A DNA stretch of 64,000 nucleotides from Alopecurus myosuroides (taxonomy: Eukaryota > Streptophyta > Magnoliopsida > Poales > Poaceae). The stretch lies in contig CM054060.1 of the NCBI GenBank assembly GCA_028641055.1, positions 315,879,344 to 315,943,343 on the forward strand, given 5' to 3'. Under the pieces are notes generated by a model, which saw only the letters and a program-made list of their open reading frames with translations, made no database searches and was not told the origin of the DNA. Below, piece after piece: positions 41,582 to 54,110 of this stretch (position 1 is its first letter; every line of letters starts with the position of its first letter). The position numbers were made by a program, and so were the translations under genes.

Positions 41582-44500
41582 ATGGAGGAAACGTGCCTTG
41601 CCGATAGCGGTACCACCAATACCATCTTGAGAGATACAAAGTACTTTGAGTCCATCAAGAAAATTCCAGGGAGTATTACGACGATCGTCGGCTGCGGTCC
41701 TCATATAGTTGGCTCCGGACGAGCCACTATAACACTCCCCATGGGAACAACTTTGATCATTAATGATGCATTGTTGTACCTGGAAGCGACTCGTACTCTC
41801 TTGAGTTTTAAAGACATTCGTGTTAATGGGTTCCACATTGAAACCCATGATGATGACACCGGTAAGGAGTACCTACTCATCACGAAACGCGATGAAAATG
41901 GTAAACATGTTGTCGAAAGGCTTCCTTCGTTCGCTATAGGGTTGTACTACACTAAGATAGTAGCACTACCCATGTACACTACCTTTAAAACTGTTTTTAG
42001 AAGCTCTGAACTATTCTGCCTTTGGCACGATAGGTTAGGCCATCCCGGTCTTACGATGATGAGAAATATAATTAACAACTCGAATGGTCATAATGTTAAT
42101 GTGAAAAATTTCCCGAATCCTGATGATTTCGTGTCCTCCGCATGCGCTAAGGGGAAATTAATCATTAGACCATCACCCCTAAAGGTGAAGGATGAAATCC
42201 CCGCGTTCTTGGAACGTATCCAAGGGGACATATGCGGTCCTATTCAGCCCCTGTCGGGTCCGTTTAGGTACTTCATGGTGCTCATTGATGCTTCCTCTAA
42301 ATGGTCCAATGTTAGCCTGCTGTCAACAAGGAACCATGCTTTTGCAAAGTTGATCTCTCAGATCATACAAATGAGTAATAAATTCCCTGATCATCGTATT
42401 AAGTCTATTCGAATGGACAACGCCGGTGAATTTACTTCAAAGGCGTTCGATGATTATTGCATGGCAACATGAATCAAACTTGAGCACTCTGTACCGCACG
42501 TCCACACACAAAATGGACTTGTGGAGGCATTGATTAAAAGAATTAAATTCATTGCCAGACCGCTCCTTCAGGGTTGTAATTTACCAATAACATGTTGGGG
42601 TCACGCGGTGTTACACGCTGCCAATCTCATCAATTTTCAACCTCGGCCTACAACATCCATTCTCCTATGCAGCTTGCGCAAGGGTCGGCACCGAAAATTT
42701 CCCACCTTCGTAGGTTCGGTTTCCAGGTATATGTACCAATACCACCCCCTCAGCGATCAGCAATGGGACCGCTCCGTAAGTCGGGGATATACGTTGGTTA
42801 TGAGACTGTGTCCATAATCAGGTTTCTGGACCCTGCGACAGGTGACTGTCATACGGCCCGTTTCGCTGATTGCATTTTTGACGAGGATCTTTTCCCGACT
42901 TTAGGGGGAGATAATCAACCCCTTGATGATAAAAGTCGAGAACTTACGTGGCAAGCCACGGGGATCCACACTCATGACCCGCGCACTGCTGAGTCTAATA
43001 GAGAAGTTCAAAAGATAATAGATTTGCACTCGTTGGCGAATCAACTGCCTGATCACTTTAGTGACTTAAAGACTGTGACAAAGTCGCATGTGCCTGCGCG
43101 CAATGCACCGGAAAGGGTTGAAATACCAAAGAGAAATCACGGTATACCCGCTCCCGTTCTTAGGCCTAAGAGGACGAGGAATCCGGTTTCTCAAATCCCA
43201 AGTACCCGGGGACGCCCGAAGAAAAAGGATAAGAGAGATTTATCGCAGCCTACCCCTGCAAAGGGGAGCCAGTTGAGACCTGGCACAAGTACGGACGTTT
43301 CTGTGCACGAAATTCCGGACTTGAGTTTTCCTACTATGGAAATACCCAGCGAAGATGTGTGCGCACATATTGGAGCGGGAAAGCTAAAGGACCTTGCTCC
43401 CGGAATGGGAAATCCGGTGGAGGAAGGGAATGTACCTGATGCACTCCATGACGAAATGGCCAATAATTATATTAATTCGGGCGAGTCAATTAATCGAGCT
43501 ATGGCAAATGTCGACATTTATTTTGCCAAGAAAATTGCCTCAATCATAGATCTTGACCCAGAGCCTAACACTCTCGCTGATTGTAAGCAAAGGTCGGATT
43601 GGAAAGATTGGAAGAAGGCAATAACTGCTGAGTTATTTTCTCTCAACAAAAGAGAGGTGTTTGGACCTGTTTGTCTAACTCCTCCCCATGTGCGCCCCGT
43701 TGGCCACAAATGGGTATTTGTTTGAAAGAGGAATGAGAATAACGAGGTAGTAAGGTACAAAGCAAGGCTCGTTGCTCAAGGTTTCTCCCAGCGACCAGGT
43801 GTCGACTTCGAGGAAACTTACTCCCCAGTCATGGATGGAATTACCTTTAGATACTTGATCTCAATGGCAGTAAACTTGGACTTGACAATGAAACTTATGG
43901 ATGTTGTCACCGCTTACCTTTATGGTAATTTGGATTCGGACATATACATGAAGGTACCCGAAGGTATCCCTGTCCCGAACCAAGATAGAGCTAATAGAGG
44001 TTTATACAGTGTTCAGCTTAAGAAGTCACTGTATGGACTTAAACAGTCGGGTAGGATGTGGTATAATTGTTTAAGCGATTTCCTTCATCAGAAGGGCTAC
44101 ACGAGCAATGAAGATTGCCCATGTGTTTTTATACGGAGATCACAAAATGGTTTCTGTATTATCTCGGTGTACGTGGACAATTTGAATATAATCGGTACAC
44201 CTGAGGATATTGAGGAAGCGAGTTCCTACCTGATGTCGGAATTCGAAATGAAAGACTTAGGCAAAACTAAGTTCTGCCTAGGTTTGCAACTTGAACATTC
44301 CCCTGCTGGGATCTTAGTGCACCAGTCTGCCTACACCCAGAAGGTGTTGGAAAGATTTGGATTCGACAAGGCATATCCTTCTAAGACCCCGATGATCGGG
44401 AGATCTTTACAGCAGGATAAGGACCCGTTCAGGCCTAAGGAAGAGGGGACCAGAATTCCCCTACTTGAGTGCAGTTGGCGCACTCATGTACCTCGCGAAT

Positions 44501-45151
44501 TGCACACGGCCGGACATTGCGTTCGCTGTCAATTTGCTTGCTAGGTACAGTTCTGAGCCTACCAAGAGGCATTGGAAAGGCGTTAAGGACATCTTCCGAT
44601 ACCTGCAAGGGACCAAAGATCTTGGCTTGTTTTACCGGAGGAATCAAGACCTCACGGTTGTAGGCTATGCTGATGCTGGGTACCTTTCGGACCCGCACAC
44701 ATCCAAGTCTCAAACTGGATATGTTTTCCTTTGTGGAGGAACCGCTATTTCCTGAAAATCGTCTAAGCAAAGTCTAGTGTCAACTTCGACGAACCACTCG
44801 GAAATCATAGCACTATATGAAGCATCACGTGAGTGTGTATGGCTTCGACAGGTGATCGGCCACATCCAGCTGTCATGTGGGCTGAATACCGTCCAAACCC
44901 CCACTATTATCTATGAAGATAATGCCGCTTGTGTTGCACAAGTCCAGACGGGTTATGTGAAGAGCAATCTCACGAAGCATATCAACCCCAAATTCTTCTA
45001 CGCACATGAGTTGCAGAAGTTGAATGAAGTAAAAATCTTACATACTAAGTCGTGTGAAAATCTTGCTGATTTGTTCACTAAATCATTACCTGCATCTTCT
45101 TTCGAGAGATGTGTTCGTGGAATTGGTATGATGAGACTTAGGGAGATGTAA
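41582..45151 (+). pseudogene. Copia pol (protease, integrase, RT, RNase H), disabled
   Basis: Protease CLADSGTTNTIL; GAG-pre-integrase LFCLWHDRLGHPG; integrase core with GDICGPI, RMDNAGEFTSKAF and the displaced QNGLVEAL; RT VRYKARLVAQGF, MDVVTAYLYGNL and SLYGLKQSGRMW; RNase H GYADAGYLSDPHTSKSQTGY, YEDNAACVAQ and HINPKFFYAHEL. The RT active site reads YVDN where the family has YVDD, so a metal-binding Asp is lost. Stops: TGA 42,470, TGA 43,723 and TGA near 44,753. Frameshifts near 42,650 and 44,455. The last codon is followed by AAGTTCAGGGGGAG, a polypurine stretch. Confidence 0.95.
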
Positions 45152-45390
45152 AGTTCAGGGGGAGAATCTTCACAAACTCATCGCTAAAATCTCGATCCCG
45201 ATGATTGAGTACTTAACTTAATGGTTAAGTGAGTTGTACTCTTTTTTCCTTAAGTGAGTTTTTATGAAGTTTCTCACACTAGGTTTTTAATGAGGCAATT
45301 CGTGCAGCATAGCAATAGTATACCATGTGCTTTTTCTCCATATTTTTCCCACTGGGTTTTTCGGAGTTTTGAGGCATGGCTATACGGATG

Positions 45391-45405
45391 ATACCCAAGG
45401 GGGAG
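45391..45405 (+). other. Polypurine tract of the copia element
   Basis: ACCCAAGGGGGAG directly abuts the 3' LTR, the position for plus-strand priming. Confidence 0.8.
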
Positions 45406-45686
45406 TGTTGGGAACCTTGGGCCAGAAGGTAGCAGCCCACTCGGTGGGCTTTGCCCAGTCCAACTAGGCCTTAGGGTTTCCCCCACTTTGTACGTTCGTT
45501 TGGGTCTCACCCTCCTGTTATATATTGAGGCACTGTACGTAGTCTAGGAACAGAACAGAGAAAGCAATAAAGATTTTGTTGTGCCCACACCCTGTGTCCC
45601 TTTTCTTCCTTGTTCGTGTGTTGTTCATCTACGCCGTCGCCGTCACACACCCTCGGGACCGGCCAGCCGGCAGAGGTTGTGTAACA
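45406..45686 (+). repeat. Copia 3' LTR
   Basis: Same 281-bp sequence as the 5' LTR except for three substitutions within the first 30 bp. Confidence 0.95.
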
Positions 45687-45691
45687 AAAAC

Positions 45692-47260
45692 AAATCGCAA
45701 GACTGCCATAGATCCTAAACTAGCGGGACGGTTTGTTAATAATTTTTCCAGCCCAAGTCTCCCCTCCTTTCTCTTCGTCCCGAGAGAGAGGGTTGAGATC
45801 GTCCTCCTCTACCTCCGACCGTTACCCGTACAGTCTCCTCGATCTGGAAGATGAATCGACGCGCTGCGCCATCCTAGTCGACTACGGTGAAGACTAGGAG
45901 TTGAGGCCAAGGTCGCCGTCTATGTCCCCGCCGCCGCCGCGCCGCGAGGACTCTTGCATCCAGTCCTCCCCTCGACGCAGCGCCGCCAGTCCTCCACGCC
46001 TACTACCGTCACCGGGGCTGCCTCTGGTTGCTGCCTCCGTCGCCGGGGCCACTGATGGTTGTCTCTCTGCCGCCGTCGACGGAGAACTTACGCCAACGAT
46101 GGAGGACTGCCGCCATAAACGGTTTGCCCCCCTTTCCCCTCTATGCCCCCTTCTCCGGTATAGGCTCACACTGGAGTCGGTCAGGGATTCAGGTTATATT
46201 ATTCTACCTCGTAAAAATGTGGCTCTGCGCCATCAATTTTGAACCCATCTCCTCAGTACATATTGTTGCCAAAAAGTATATGTTGAAGCAGCATCTTGTA
46301 GTGTGTAGTGACTGAATTTAGAGTGACTAAATTTAGTAGTGCATTGACTGTATTCGTCGTTAGAATAAACAAGGATCAGGTATTCATGTTTGTCTTGGAT
46401 TTGTAGTGACTGAATTTAGAGTGGCTGAATCTAGTACTGCAATTACTATATTTGTCTTGGATTGTATTACAATGTATTAGTAATGCTGCTGATCAAAAAG
46501 CTCGAACCAGCAGTAGCAGTGATGTACGTCACGTACCTGACTATTGATATCTCTGTATGGACCTGGTTAACTTCCATGAAATGTTCTAGTCTAAAGTATT
46601 GGCTTCCTTAGATCCTCTGATTGAGTTGGCTGCCAAACTGTGATCTAGGGTTAGCGTCAAAAAATTTAATAAGCACTACTCTTGGTTTCAGTACAGTTAG
46701 TGCAAAAAAAATCTAATAAGCACTTCTGTGCTCCAGGGTTGGCGAGGGTCGACTCCCTGACACGAGACAAACATGATTGCTCCACTCCAAGGACACTACC
46801 AAATGCCAGGTCGCAGTTGTGCCACTTGTTCTTCTGAAGTGTTTTGAGCTACTTATCCAAAGCACTCTATATATGCATGAAAAAAATATAAATAGATAAC
46901 TATATCAGATTGCCCAATAATCATAGAAACCAGCAAATTAATCATCCATGATGTGCTTGAGATCACCCAATTTTTTGGTGTGTTGTTGCAATATTTATCC
47001 ATCTAGTACTGAATTATCCTACAGATCTTTTTTCAAACTGCCACAACGTATGTGCAATTTTTTGAAGTAATTAGTATTTTACAATGCGGTGTCATACTTC
47101 ATAATGTACAGTTCGTGTATGTCATCTAGATTTACCCATGAATTTACTAGAGTAAAAGTTTTATGTGACAAACACAAACTACGTTTCATGTTCACTAATC
47201 TAAAATTTACGATTTCTACAATTCAGCTTATCTGTTATTCTAATTAATTTTCGGTAATGT
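45692..47260. other. CACTA-3 interior right of the copia element
   Basis: 45,745-46,190 is a GC-rich, leader-like stretch with CCGCCGCCG runs and an ATG at 45,921; it may be the 5' part of a captured host gene. 46,190-47,260 is AT-rich and looks like intron. No protein is identified. Confidence 0.4.
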
Positions 47261-47271
47261 CAAATTTCCAG

Positions 47272-47344
47272 CGGCCTCGACAACTCGAGTAGGACAACAA
47301 TCTTGTTCAAGATAAATTGGGAGAATACTTGTGATCAATCTCGG
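47272..47344 (+). pseudogene. Probable exon of an ARL2-like small GTPase captured by CACTA-3
   Basis: After a good acceptor (AATTTCCAG) the frame reads GLDNSSRTTILFKINWENT. Plant ARL2/TITAN5-type GTPases have GLDNSGKTT followed by a KINGEDT segment at this point. The P-loop Gly and Lys are changed to Ser and Arg, so nucleotide binding would be lost. A donor-like GT follows at 47,345. A short downstream segment (about 47,439-47,477) reads VSVWDTPG, resembling the next GTPase motif (NIWDIGGQ). The match is short, so this is tentative. Confidence 0.45.
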
Positions 47345-47479
47345 GTATGATTCAGTCTGATATATCTACACCATTTTGCATCTTCCATACACTCTTGCAA
47401 GTGATTATACTTCCGATCTTTCATAATTGTAATTGTAGGTATAGTTGACGGTGAGGTCAGCGTGTGGGATACACCAGGT

Positions 47480-48234
47480 GCATACTAATAACATCATTGA
47501 TCTATCTGGTTTCTCCAACATCACTAGAGTAAGCAGATTTGTGTAAGCCAAATTTACTCATTTGATTACTAGCTTGTCGATGGTGCTAAGCAGTGTTCTG
47601 ATCGATATATGGTGCACTGAGAATGGCTTTCTAGGGTAGTTTTTTAGGAGCGGGACATATATTACATGGATATGTGCATGAATAAGTCCACGATGGCATG
47701 GAATGAAATATACCGTAGTATGTATTATGTTTACTTTATGCTCGCCTACACTTATCAATGTTGGAAGACCAAGATATAACATGCTTTTCTTCTGTGAAAG
47801 ATGCAGTGTGACCCTCAAATCTATGCATGTGTCCGGATGGGCGTCAAAAGGTTTCAGAATTTCTTGTGGGATGGAATAGAGCACAGAAAATTACTGGTCC
47901 AAGTGTCGTGGGAAATGGTCCGAGTGACGTGCGCTATATCTTCCATGGAGCTTTAATGTTTTACAAAAATTAGACATTTATTTTGTAGGTGTGGGATGTT
48001 GTGAAATGACATCATATTATGCTATCAACGTCAATTCGATTTTGTACTAGTTAACGATCGTATTTTGTTACCTATGAGTGTTTGATGATATTACGTTATC
48101 GATGTGCAAATGGAAATATATATTTTGCATTCATATTTTTTTGATTTCTAAAAGGTATATTAGCGACGTGCAAACTATGGAACTAGCAAAGAATCTGTAG
48201 CTATTAATAGCTAGAAGCGCTATCCGTGAAAACT
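47480..48234. other. CACTA-3 interior, no gene recognised
   Basis: AT-rich, intron-like. No motif supports a further exon. Confidence 0.4.
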
Positions 48235-48409
48235 AACTAGTGAAGGGCACGAAAAATAATTGTCACTAGTACACAAATACTAGTGACAGGCACTCGCCCG
48301 TCACTGGTAACCAATTACTAGTGACTGGTTATTAGTGACAGGCACATTGCCCGTCACTAGTGGGTATTTTGGGCCCGTCACTGGTAGGCTATTCTGCAGT
48401 AGTGTTCAC

Positions 48410-48424
48410 GTACCAACCCTTTTC
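48410..48424. repeat. Target-site duplication of the LINE, left copy
   Basis: GTACCAACCCTTTTC here and again at 54,111-54,125, exactly flanking the LINE. Confidence 0.95.
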
Positions 48425-48549
48425 TTTTTTTTGAAATTTAAATACTCAATATATTAAGAAAGCAAGCCTGCCTCATTAAAAACCTTCCAGTCCCCGTAGG
48501 TACCCTGGTAAGGAAAAGAGTGCGTCAACAAACTTGCTGCTGGAACAGT

Positions 48550-51500
48550 TCAATCAGGCTTACACTCCTTTCTGATACAGGCATTGAGAAAGGCGGGGGT
48601 ATAATTAACCCAAAGACATCTTCTCCTATCAATATTACAGTAACTAGCGCAGAGGTGAGCCAACTCATTTGCTTTCCGAGGAATATAAGAAAGCTTAAAC
48701 TCATCAAAGTTGCCAATTAGATCATTCACCTCAAGCAGAAAAGGAGCCACCTCCGACCTGTGGAAGGAAGAATCCGACCACATAGTAACAACTTGTTAGG
48801 CATCCGTTTCTATGATAACCTGACGAAGGCCCAGCTCCATGGCTACTTTGACACCATCACGAATTGCCATTGCCTCCATAGTCATAGCATCATTAGCCAT
48901 ACTATACCATAAGGACTGCCCCCTTATAAGCTTCCCTGAATGGTCACGTACGCAAACCCCCGTACCTCCGTTATGATTGGCACCAAATGCAGCGTCGACG
49001 TTTATTTTTAGGTAACCATCCTCAGGTGGTTTCCAGCCCGTCGCAGCAGATACCTTCCTAGGCATATTTGCTTTACCAGACAGAACCAAATCCGTCGACA
49101 CATCGACAGCCCAGCTTACCGATTGGGCTATGCTCCTCGGCTCTTTACCGTGCCTCCTCGAATTCCTTTCCGACCATACTGACCAAGCCCCGCAAAGTAC
49201 AGTACTTGTGGTCGCCAAATCAACAATGTTTGGATCAATCAAGTCCGATGCCCAAGAATGTGGGTGAAGATTGGGGATTTTGATCCCAGTCACCTCCCGA
49301 ACCGAGCCCCAAAACAGTCTCGCCCATGTGCATTGGAATAGTGCATGAAATATGGTCTCGGCACTACCGCAATCCTCACACGCACTTATCAGTTCCATAT
49401 GTTTATTAACTAGTCTCTCCTTCGTAGGAACATAACCTTTAATCACCCTCCACCAGAAGTTCCTTACCTTAGGAGGAATTGGTAACTTCCATAGCCTCTT
49501 CCAAACCGAATTGTCCTCCATACCCGATGAACTAGCAGGAGGGATGAAGTAGTACCGAATCAACGTTTTGTACGCAGACCTCACCGAAAAGAAACCCAGC
49601 TTCTCTGGTTGCCAAGCCCATGTATCATCCATAAAGTGTCCAGTAGGAATTCTTAATATAGCCTCCGCATCAGTATGTAAAAAATCCGTACGGACCTTCT
49701 CTTCAATCCACTCATGAGTAATAGGATGTAGCAGTTCTTGGACCATCAAAATATTGCTCTCCGGATCCCTCCACATTGGCTTCCTAGAGGGGTTGTCAGG
49801 AATCCATGGATCATCCCAAGCACTAATAGTGCTTCCGTCGCCAACTCTCTTGATTAATCCCAATTTCAGAGCATCTCTCCCAAACAGAATTGCACGCCAT
49901 ATGTGGGACGCCCCCTTCTTTCTAGAGGCTGACATGAAATCACACGCGTGGTAATACTTGCCTTTGAGGACCCTAGCACATAGAGAATTTGGGTTAGTAA
50001 TTAGGCGCCAACCCTGTTTTGCCAACATAGCTTGATTGAAATACTCAATATCTCTAAACCCCATCCCTCCTTCACATATGGGGATAGCCAGATCTTTCCA
50101 CTTTTTCCAGTGCATCTTCCTTTTGTTTTCATCGCCTCCCCACCAAAACCTAGCAATAATACTAGTGATCTTCTTACACAACTTTTTAGAGAGTCTGAAA
50201 CAACTCATCGAATATGTGGGTATAGCTTGGCATATTGCCTTAATGAGAATTTCCCTTCCTGCACTATTCAGATGTTGGGGAACCCATCCATTGATCAACT
50301 TCTTAATTTTCTCCAATATACCTTCAAATTGCGAGTCACTTGAGCGCCCAATAGCCGTGGGAAGCCCAAGATATTTTTCCACCAATGCCTCCGTCGAGAT
50401 TTCCGACTCAGTGTGCACAATGGTCTTCATATCGGATGTGCAGGTTGAGCTGAAGAAAACTGCCGATTTATCTTTATTAACCAATTGACCCGAGCCCCTG
50501 TGGTACCTATCAAATATATCATTTATCCTCCGTGCCCCTGCCGAACTGGCTTCAGTAAAAATAATGCAGTCATCTGCAAACAATAGGTGCGAGATCCAGG
50601 GTGCATGAATCCCCACTCTTACTCCTTTGGAAAGATATCCAGTACCTACACACTTTAGTAAACACGTGAGTCCTTCAGAGCACAACAGAAAAAGATAGGG
50701 GCTGATCGGATCCCCCTGTCTGATGCCTCTTGAGGGCCTAATGACATCAGATAACCTGCCATTAACTCGAACAGACATAGATATTGTCTCCACACAAGCC
50801 ATAACCCTGTCAATCCATCTAGAGGCAAAACCAAGTTTCTCCATAATTTTCCGTAAATAAGACCACTCGACCCGATCGTATGCTTTGGCCATATCCACCT
50901 TGATAGCACACGCCCCAGATTTGCCCTTCTTCCTCTTCAAATAGTGTATACATTCATAGGCCATGATCACATTGTCCGTAATCAATCTACCTGGCACGAA
51001 TGCACTGTGCTCCTCCGAGATAATAGAATCCAATATGGGTCTCAACCTCATAGCCAGAACCTTGGAAGCAATTTTGTATAATACGTTGCATAGTGATATT
51101 GGCCTAAACTGCTTCAGGATGATCGGATTTTTAATTTTTGGTATAAGGACAATAATAGTATGATTGATGTCCTCAGGCATGATCCCGTTATCAAAGAAAA
51201 GTTTAATAGCTTTGCATACCGGATGTTTTCATATATTCCAATGCTTGATATAAAATCCCGCTGTGAATCCGTCAGGCCCCGGAGATTTGTTCGGATGCAT
51301 CATAAAGAGGGCCATCTCCACCTCCATATCCGAAACAGGCCTACACAAGGCGTCATTCATATCATCATCCACCTTCTTCTCCACAACCTCGGTAACCAAC
51401 TCGGGAATAATGTTGCCATCCGAAGTAAAAAGATTATTATAGAAATCCATAGCCGCCGTCTCCAAACCTGTTTGAGAGGAAACAGTAACACCATTATCAG

Positions 51501-52644
51501 TCACAAGCATTTTAATTTTATTTTGCCTACCCCTTTCTCTTGCTTTGGCGTGGAAGAAGGACGTGTTACGATCCCCCTCACGTAACCATTGCACTCTAGA
51601 TCTCTGTTTAGCCATAATTTCCTCCCTCGAAAGCAGCTCCGAAATCCTCCTCATGATTATATTCTCCGCTCTAGACGGACCTGATCTGATCGACCGTGAT
51701 CGAATTCTCTCAAGGTTTTGTCTCAGGTTTTTCAATTGTTTTTGCACGTTGCCAAATTCATCTCGGCTCCAACCCTTTAGCCCATCCCGGATCCCAGCTA
51801 GCGAACCAGCCACCGAGACCAAATCTCCAGCGCACGGAACCCATGCATTCTCCACTGTTTCTGTATATTTCTCATGTCTTGTCCATGCATTCTCAAACCG
51901 AAATATCTCGTGCCCCACGTTAGCATCATTCGGCTCAGAACCCCTCACTTTGATCAATAAGGCACAATGATCAGAATTGACCGTCTGTATATGTTCCACT
52001 TCCGTGTTGCCAAATTCTTCCAAGAACCGTTCGTCTCCCAGACCTCTGTCCAGACGCACCTTAATATTTCTACCTCGCTGTTGCCTATTGTCCCACGTGT
52101 ACGGGAGACCAGCAAACCCCAAATCTGAGAAGCGGCAAAAATCTACCACATCTCAGAATCCTTCCATCATCCATTCTTGCCTCTTATTACCTCCAAACTG
52201 CTCATAGTCATACAGAACCTCGTTAAAGTCCCCGGCACAAAGCCAAGGATTATCATACTCACATCGAAGAAATTCCAACAATTCCCGACTCTTCTTTCTT
52301 CTTGAACGGATCGGATTACCGTAGAAACCGGTAAAACGCCATTCCACTTGTCCCAGGCTTTCATTCTGAATCAAGGCGTCAATGTGCGTCGAACTGAATG
52401 ATTTCAGACTCACAACAGACTCATTGTTCCAGTAAAGCGCAAGACCTCCCCCTCTACCATCAGCTTTCACCGCAATCGCATTTTGAAATCCAAAACTCAA
52501 CCTCAGCTCCTGTGCTCTCGTATCTATCAACTTGGTCTCCGAGAGAAAGACCAAAGCGGCCCTATACAGCTTGATGAAGCTGCTGATTTCGTGAACTGTC
52601 TCGAGCCGGCCACAGCCCCGACAGTTCAGGCTCAAGAGATTCAT
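48550..52644 (-). pseudogene. LINE ORF2: endonuclease, reverse transcriptase, RNase H
   Basis: Starts MNLLSLNCRGCG with an APE-type endonuclease (SETKLIDTRAQEL, FTGFYGNPI, CAGDFNEVLY). A TGA near 52,153 follows (Arg CGA to TGA is likely), then the linker and coiled region, a second TGA near 51,229, and the RT domain (IVLIPKIKNPIILKQFRPIS, SAFVPGRLITDN, AYDRVEWSYL, GIRQGDPISPYLF, LLFADDCIIF). A zinc-binding stretch (CEDCGSAETIFHALFQCTWA) and an RNase H (INVDAAFGANHNGGTGVCVR) follow. A third stop (TAA at 48,796; CAA to TAA) lies inside RNase H, and the frame continues to 48,550. All domains are legible, so the element decayed recently. Confidence 0.95.
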
Positions 52645-53819
52645 TGCTCCCGGCGGTCTCCCTCTAGGGGAGCCCCCGATGTGCTACTGTTTGAGTTAGA
52701 CGAATTTTCACCAATTTTCTCCGGCCTCTTCTTCTCTCTCGGGTGTGTGTTAATCGGTGGCGGGGGAGGAACCAAACCTCCACCTCCCTCAGTACCAGGC
52801 CCCGATCCACTGTGGTTCTCCTTACTAACCTCCATATGATCATATGTGACTTTCTTTGCTATCGGAAGGTGGCCACTTTTCTGCTCATCCGAGCCCATCT
52901 GAGGTAATATGGCGCCAGAATTCTTGAGCGGACTGGATGCCGTGTCGCTAATATCATTGTCCTCCTCCTCGAAATCAGCTGATGATCGCTTACGATCGAA
53001 AATATTCCTTTCTCTCCCTCTTCCTCTACCTCCCATCCGACCCATAGCCGCACTTCTGACATTAAATTGTCCAGTTTGTACCCTTCTTTTAGCAATTAAC
53101 CACTTCCCATATTGTATGGCCGAGGGATCGTGAACACCATCGCTGCACTCTTCGAGGTCATGCCCCATTATGCCACAAACATCGCAGAAGAAACCGATCT
53201 TCTCATACTTAACATGGAGCAATTCTCTTTTGCCCCCCACATTGATTGGAACAAACCTTATCAGTGGAAAACCCACATCGATACTAGCTCTGATTCTTAC
53301 ATAATCACCTTCAAAGTACCTAGTTGGTTTCATCTCAACGCTATGGACCTTCCCAATTCTTCTAGCAAGCTCATTAACAATCCTTTGGACCCTATACAGC
53401 TCCGGTATTGCATGAATCTGAGCCCAGACATTAGTCCTTTCTAGCTTAATTTCTTTAGGGTTACATAACCCATCGTATTCCGCAATAACCACAACAAGCT
53501 TCTTGTACAGCCACGGCCCCTATAGCATCACCTTATTCCAATCCCCTAGGCAAAAGAACTTAAAGGTAAATAGGTTGTCATCTACCTCTCGAAGCTCAGG
53601 TTCATGGGCGAGGCCCCAAACCCCTCTTAGAGTTTCAAACAAGGCCTGTGCCGATATCAGTTTCTTTGTGTGAACCCTAGCCACCGCAAGCCACCTGGCT
53701 TGTTTCTGCAAATCCAGGAGATCATCCGATCCAATGAAGACGTCATCTAGCTCTCCTTCCCTCAGTTCCAGATTCTTCATCGCTGCCTTAAGAGCTTCCT
53801 CCTCTACTCTTTTCTGCAT
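52641..53819 (-). pseudogene. LINE ORF1, DUF4283/zinc-knuckle protein
   Basis: I take the ATG at 53,819 (MQKRVEEEALKAAMKNLELR). A DUF4283-type region (ARVHTKKLISAQALFETLRG, VWG) is followed by a TAG at 53,520-53,522, then GPWLYKKLVVVIAEYDG in the same frame, an RNA-binding-like part and a CCHC knuckle (CDVCGIMGHDLEEC, about 53,190). The tail is Gly/Pro-rich. ORF1 protein binds LINE RNA. Its stop overlaps the ORF2 start in ATGA (52,644-52,641), which suggests ORF2 is translated by termination and restart. Confidence 0.9.
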
Positions 53820-54110
53820 GGTGCTGATTGGTCGTCTTGGATCTTCGAGCAATCGCCAGGCACCAGGAACCGTAGGACTCGGCGAGACCGAAACCTAGCG
53901 GAGACCCAATGGAAGCACGGATTCTGTCTCCCAAGCACCGAGGGAGAAACCTAACCCCTCCCTGGCGATCAGCGAGTGAGGGACAGCGTCGAACACGGAC
54001 AGCAATCCATCGATCTCACCCTGGCGACAAAATCGCCACAGGAGCCTGAAACCCTAGAAACCTAGGTCGTCACGTCAGAGTAGATTTGTTTGTTTGGTAG
54101 CTGGTCGCGT
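53820..54110 (-). other. LINE 5' untranslated region
   Basis: GC-moderate leader up to the target-site duplication. It would contain the internal promoter. No ORF. Confidence 0.55.

Larger units (their letters stand above)
30761..45686 (+). mobile_element. Ty1/copia LTR retrotransposon, containing CACTA-4
   Basis: Two 281-bp LTRs (30,761-31,041 and 45,406-45,686), both TGTTGGGA to TGTAACA, and an AAAAC duplication on both sides (30,756-30,760 and 45,687-45,691). The internal order gag, protease, integrase, RT, RNase H on the plus strand is copia order. The LTRs differ at 3 of 281 positions, so the insertion is recent, yet pol is full of stops. CACTA-4 lies 27 bp inside the left LTR. Confidence 0.97.
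29890..48404. mobile_element. CACTA-3, non-autonomous CACTA hosting a copia element
   Basis: Left end CACTACTGCAGAATAGC at 29,890; right end the exact inverted copy, finishing at 48,404. The TTC duplication is at 29,887-29,889 and 48,405-48,407. Subterminal repeats of GTCACTAGT/ACTAGTGACAGG type lie at both ends (to about 30,110, and from about 48,235). Without the copia element and its duplication, CACTA-3 is about 3.6 kb and has no transposase. It sits inside the MULE transposase gene; removing it restores the reading frame across the junction (W-Y-V-K-K to EHNHP). Confidence 0.95.
48425..54110 (-). mobile_element. L1-type LINE retrotransposon
   Basis: A 5,686-bp minus-strand element with a 15-bp target-site duplication. 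It ends at the left in a short A-tail (read as TTTTTTTTG on the plus strand). ORF1 (nucleic-acid-binding) and ORF2 (endonuclease, RT, RNase H) are both present. The full-length layout with a short tail and perfect duplication indicates a fairly recent, complete insertion, but ORF1 has one stop and ORF2 three. Confidence 0.97.
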
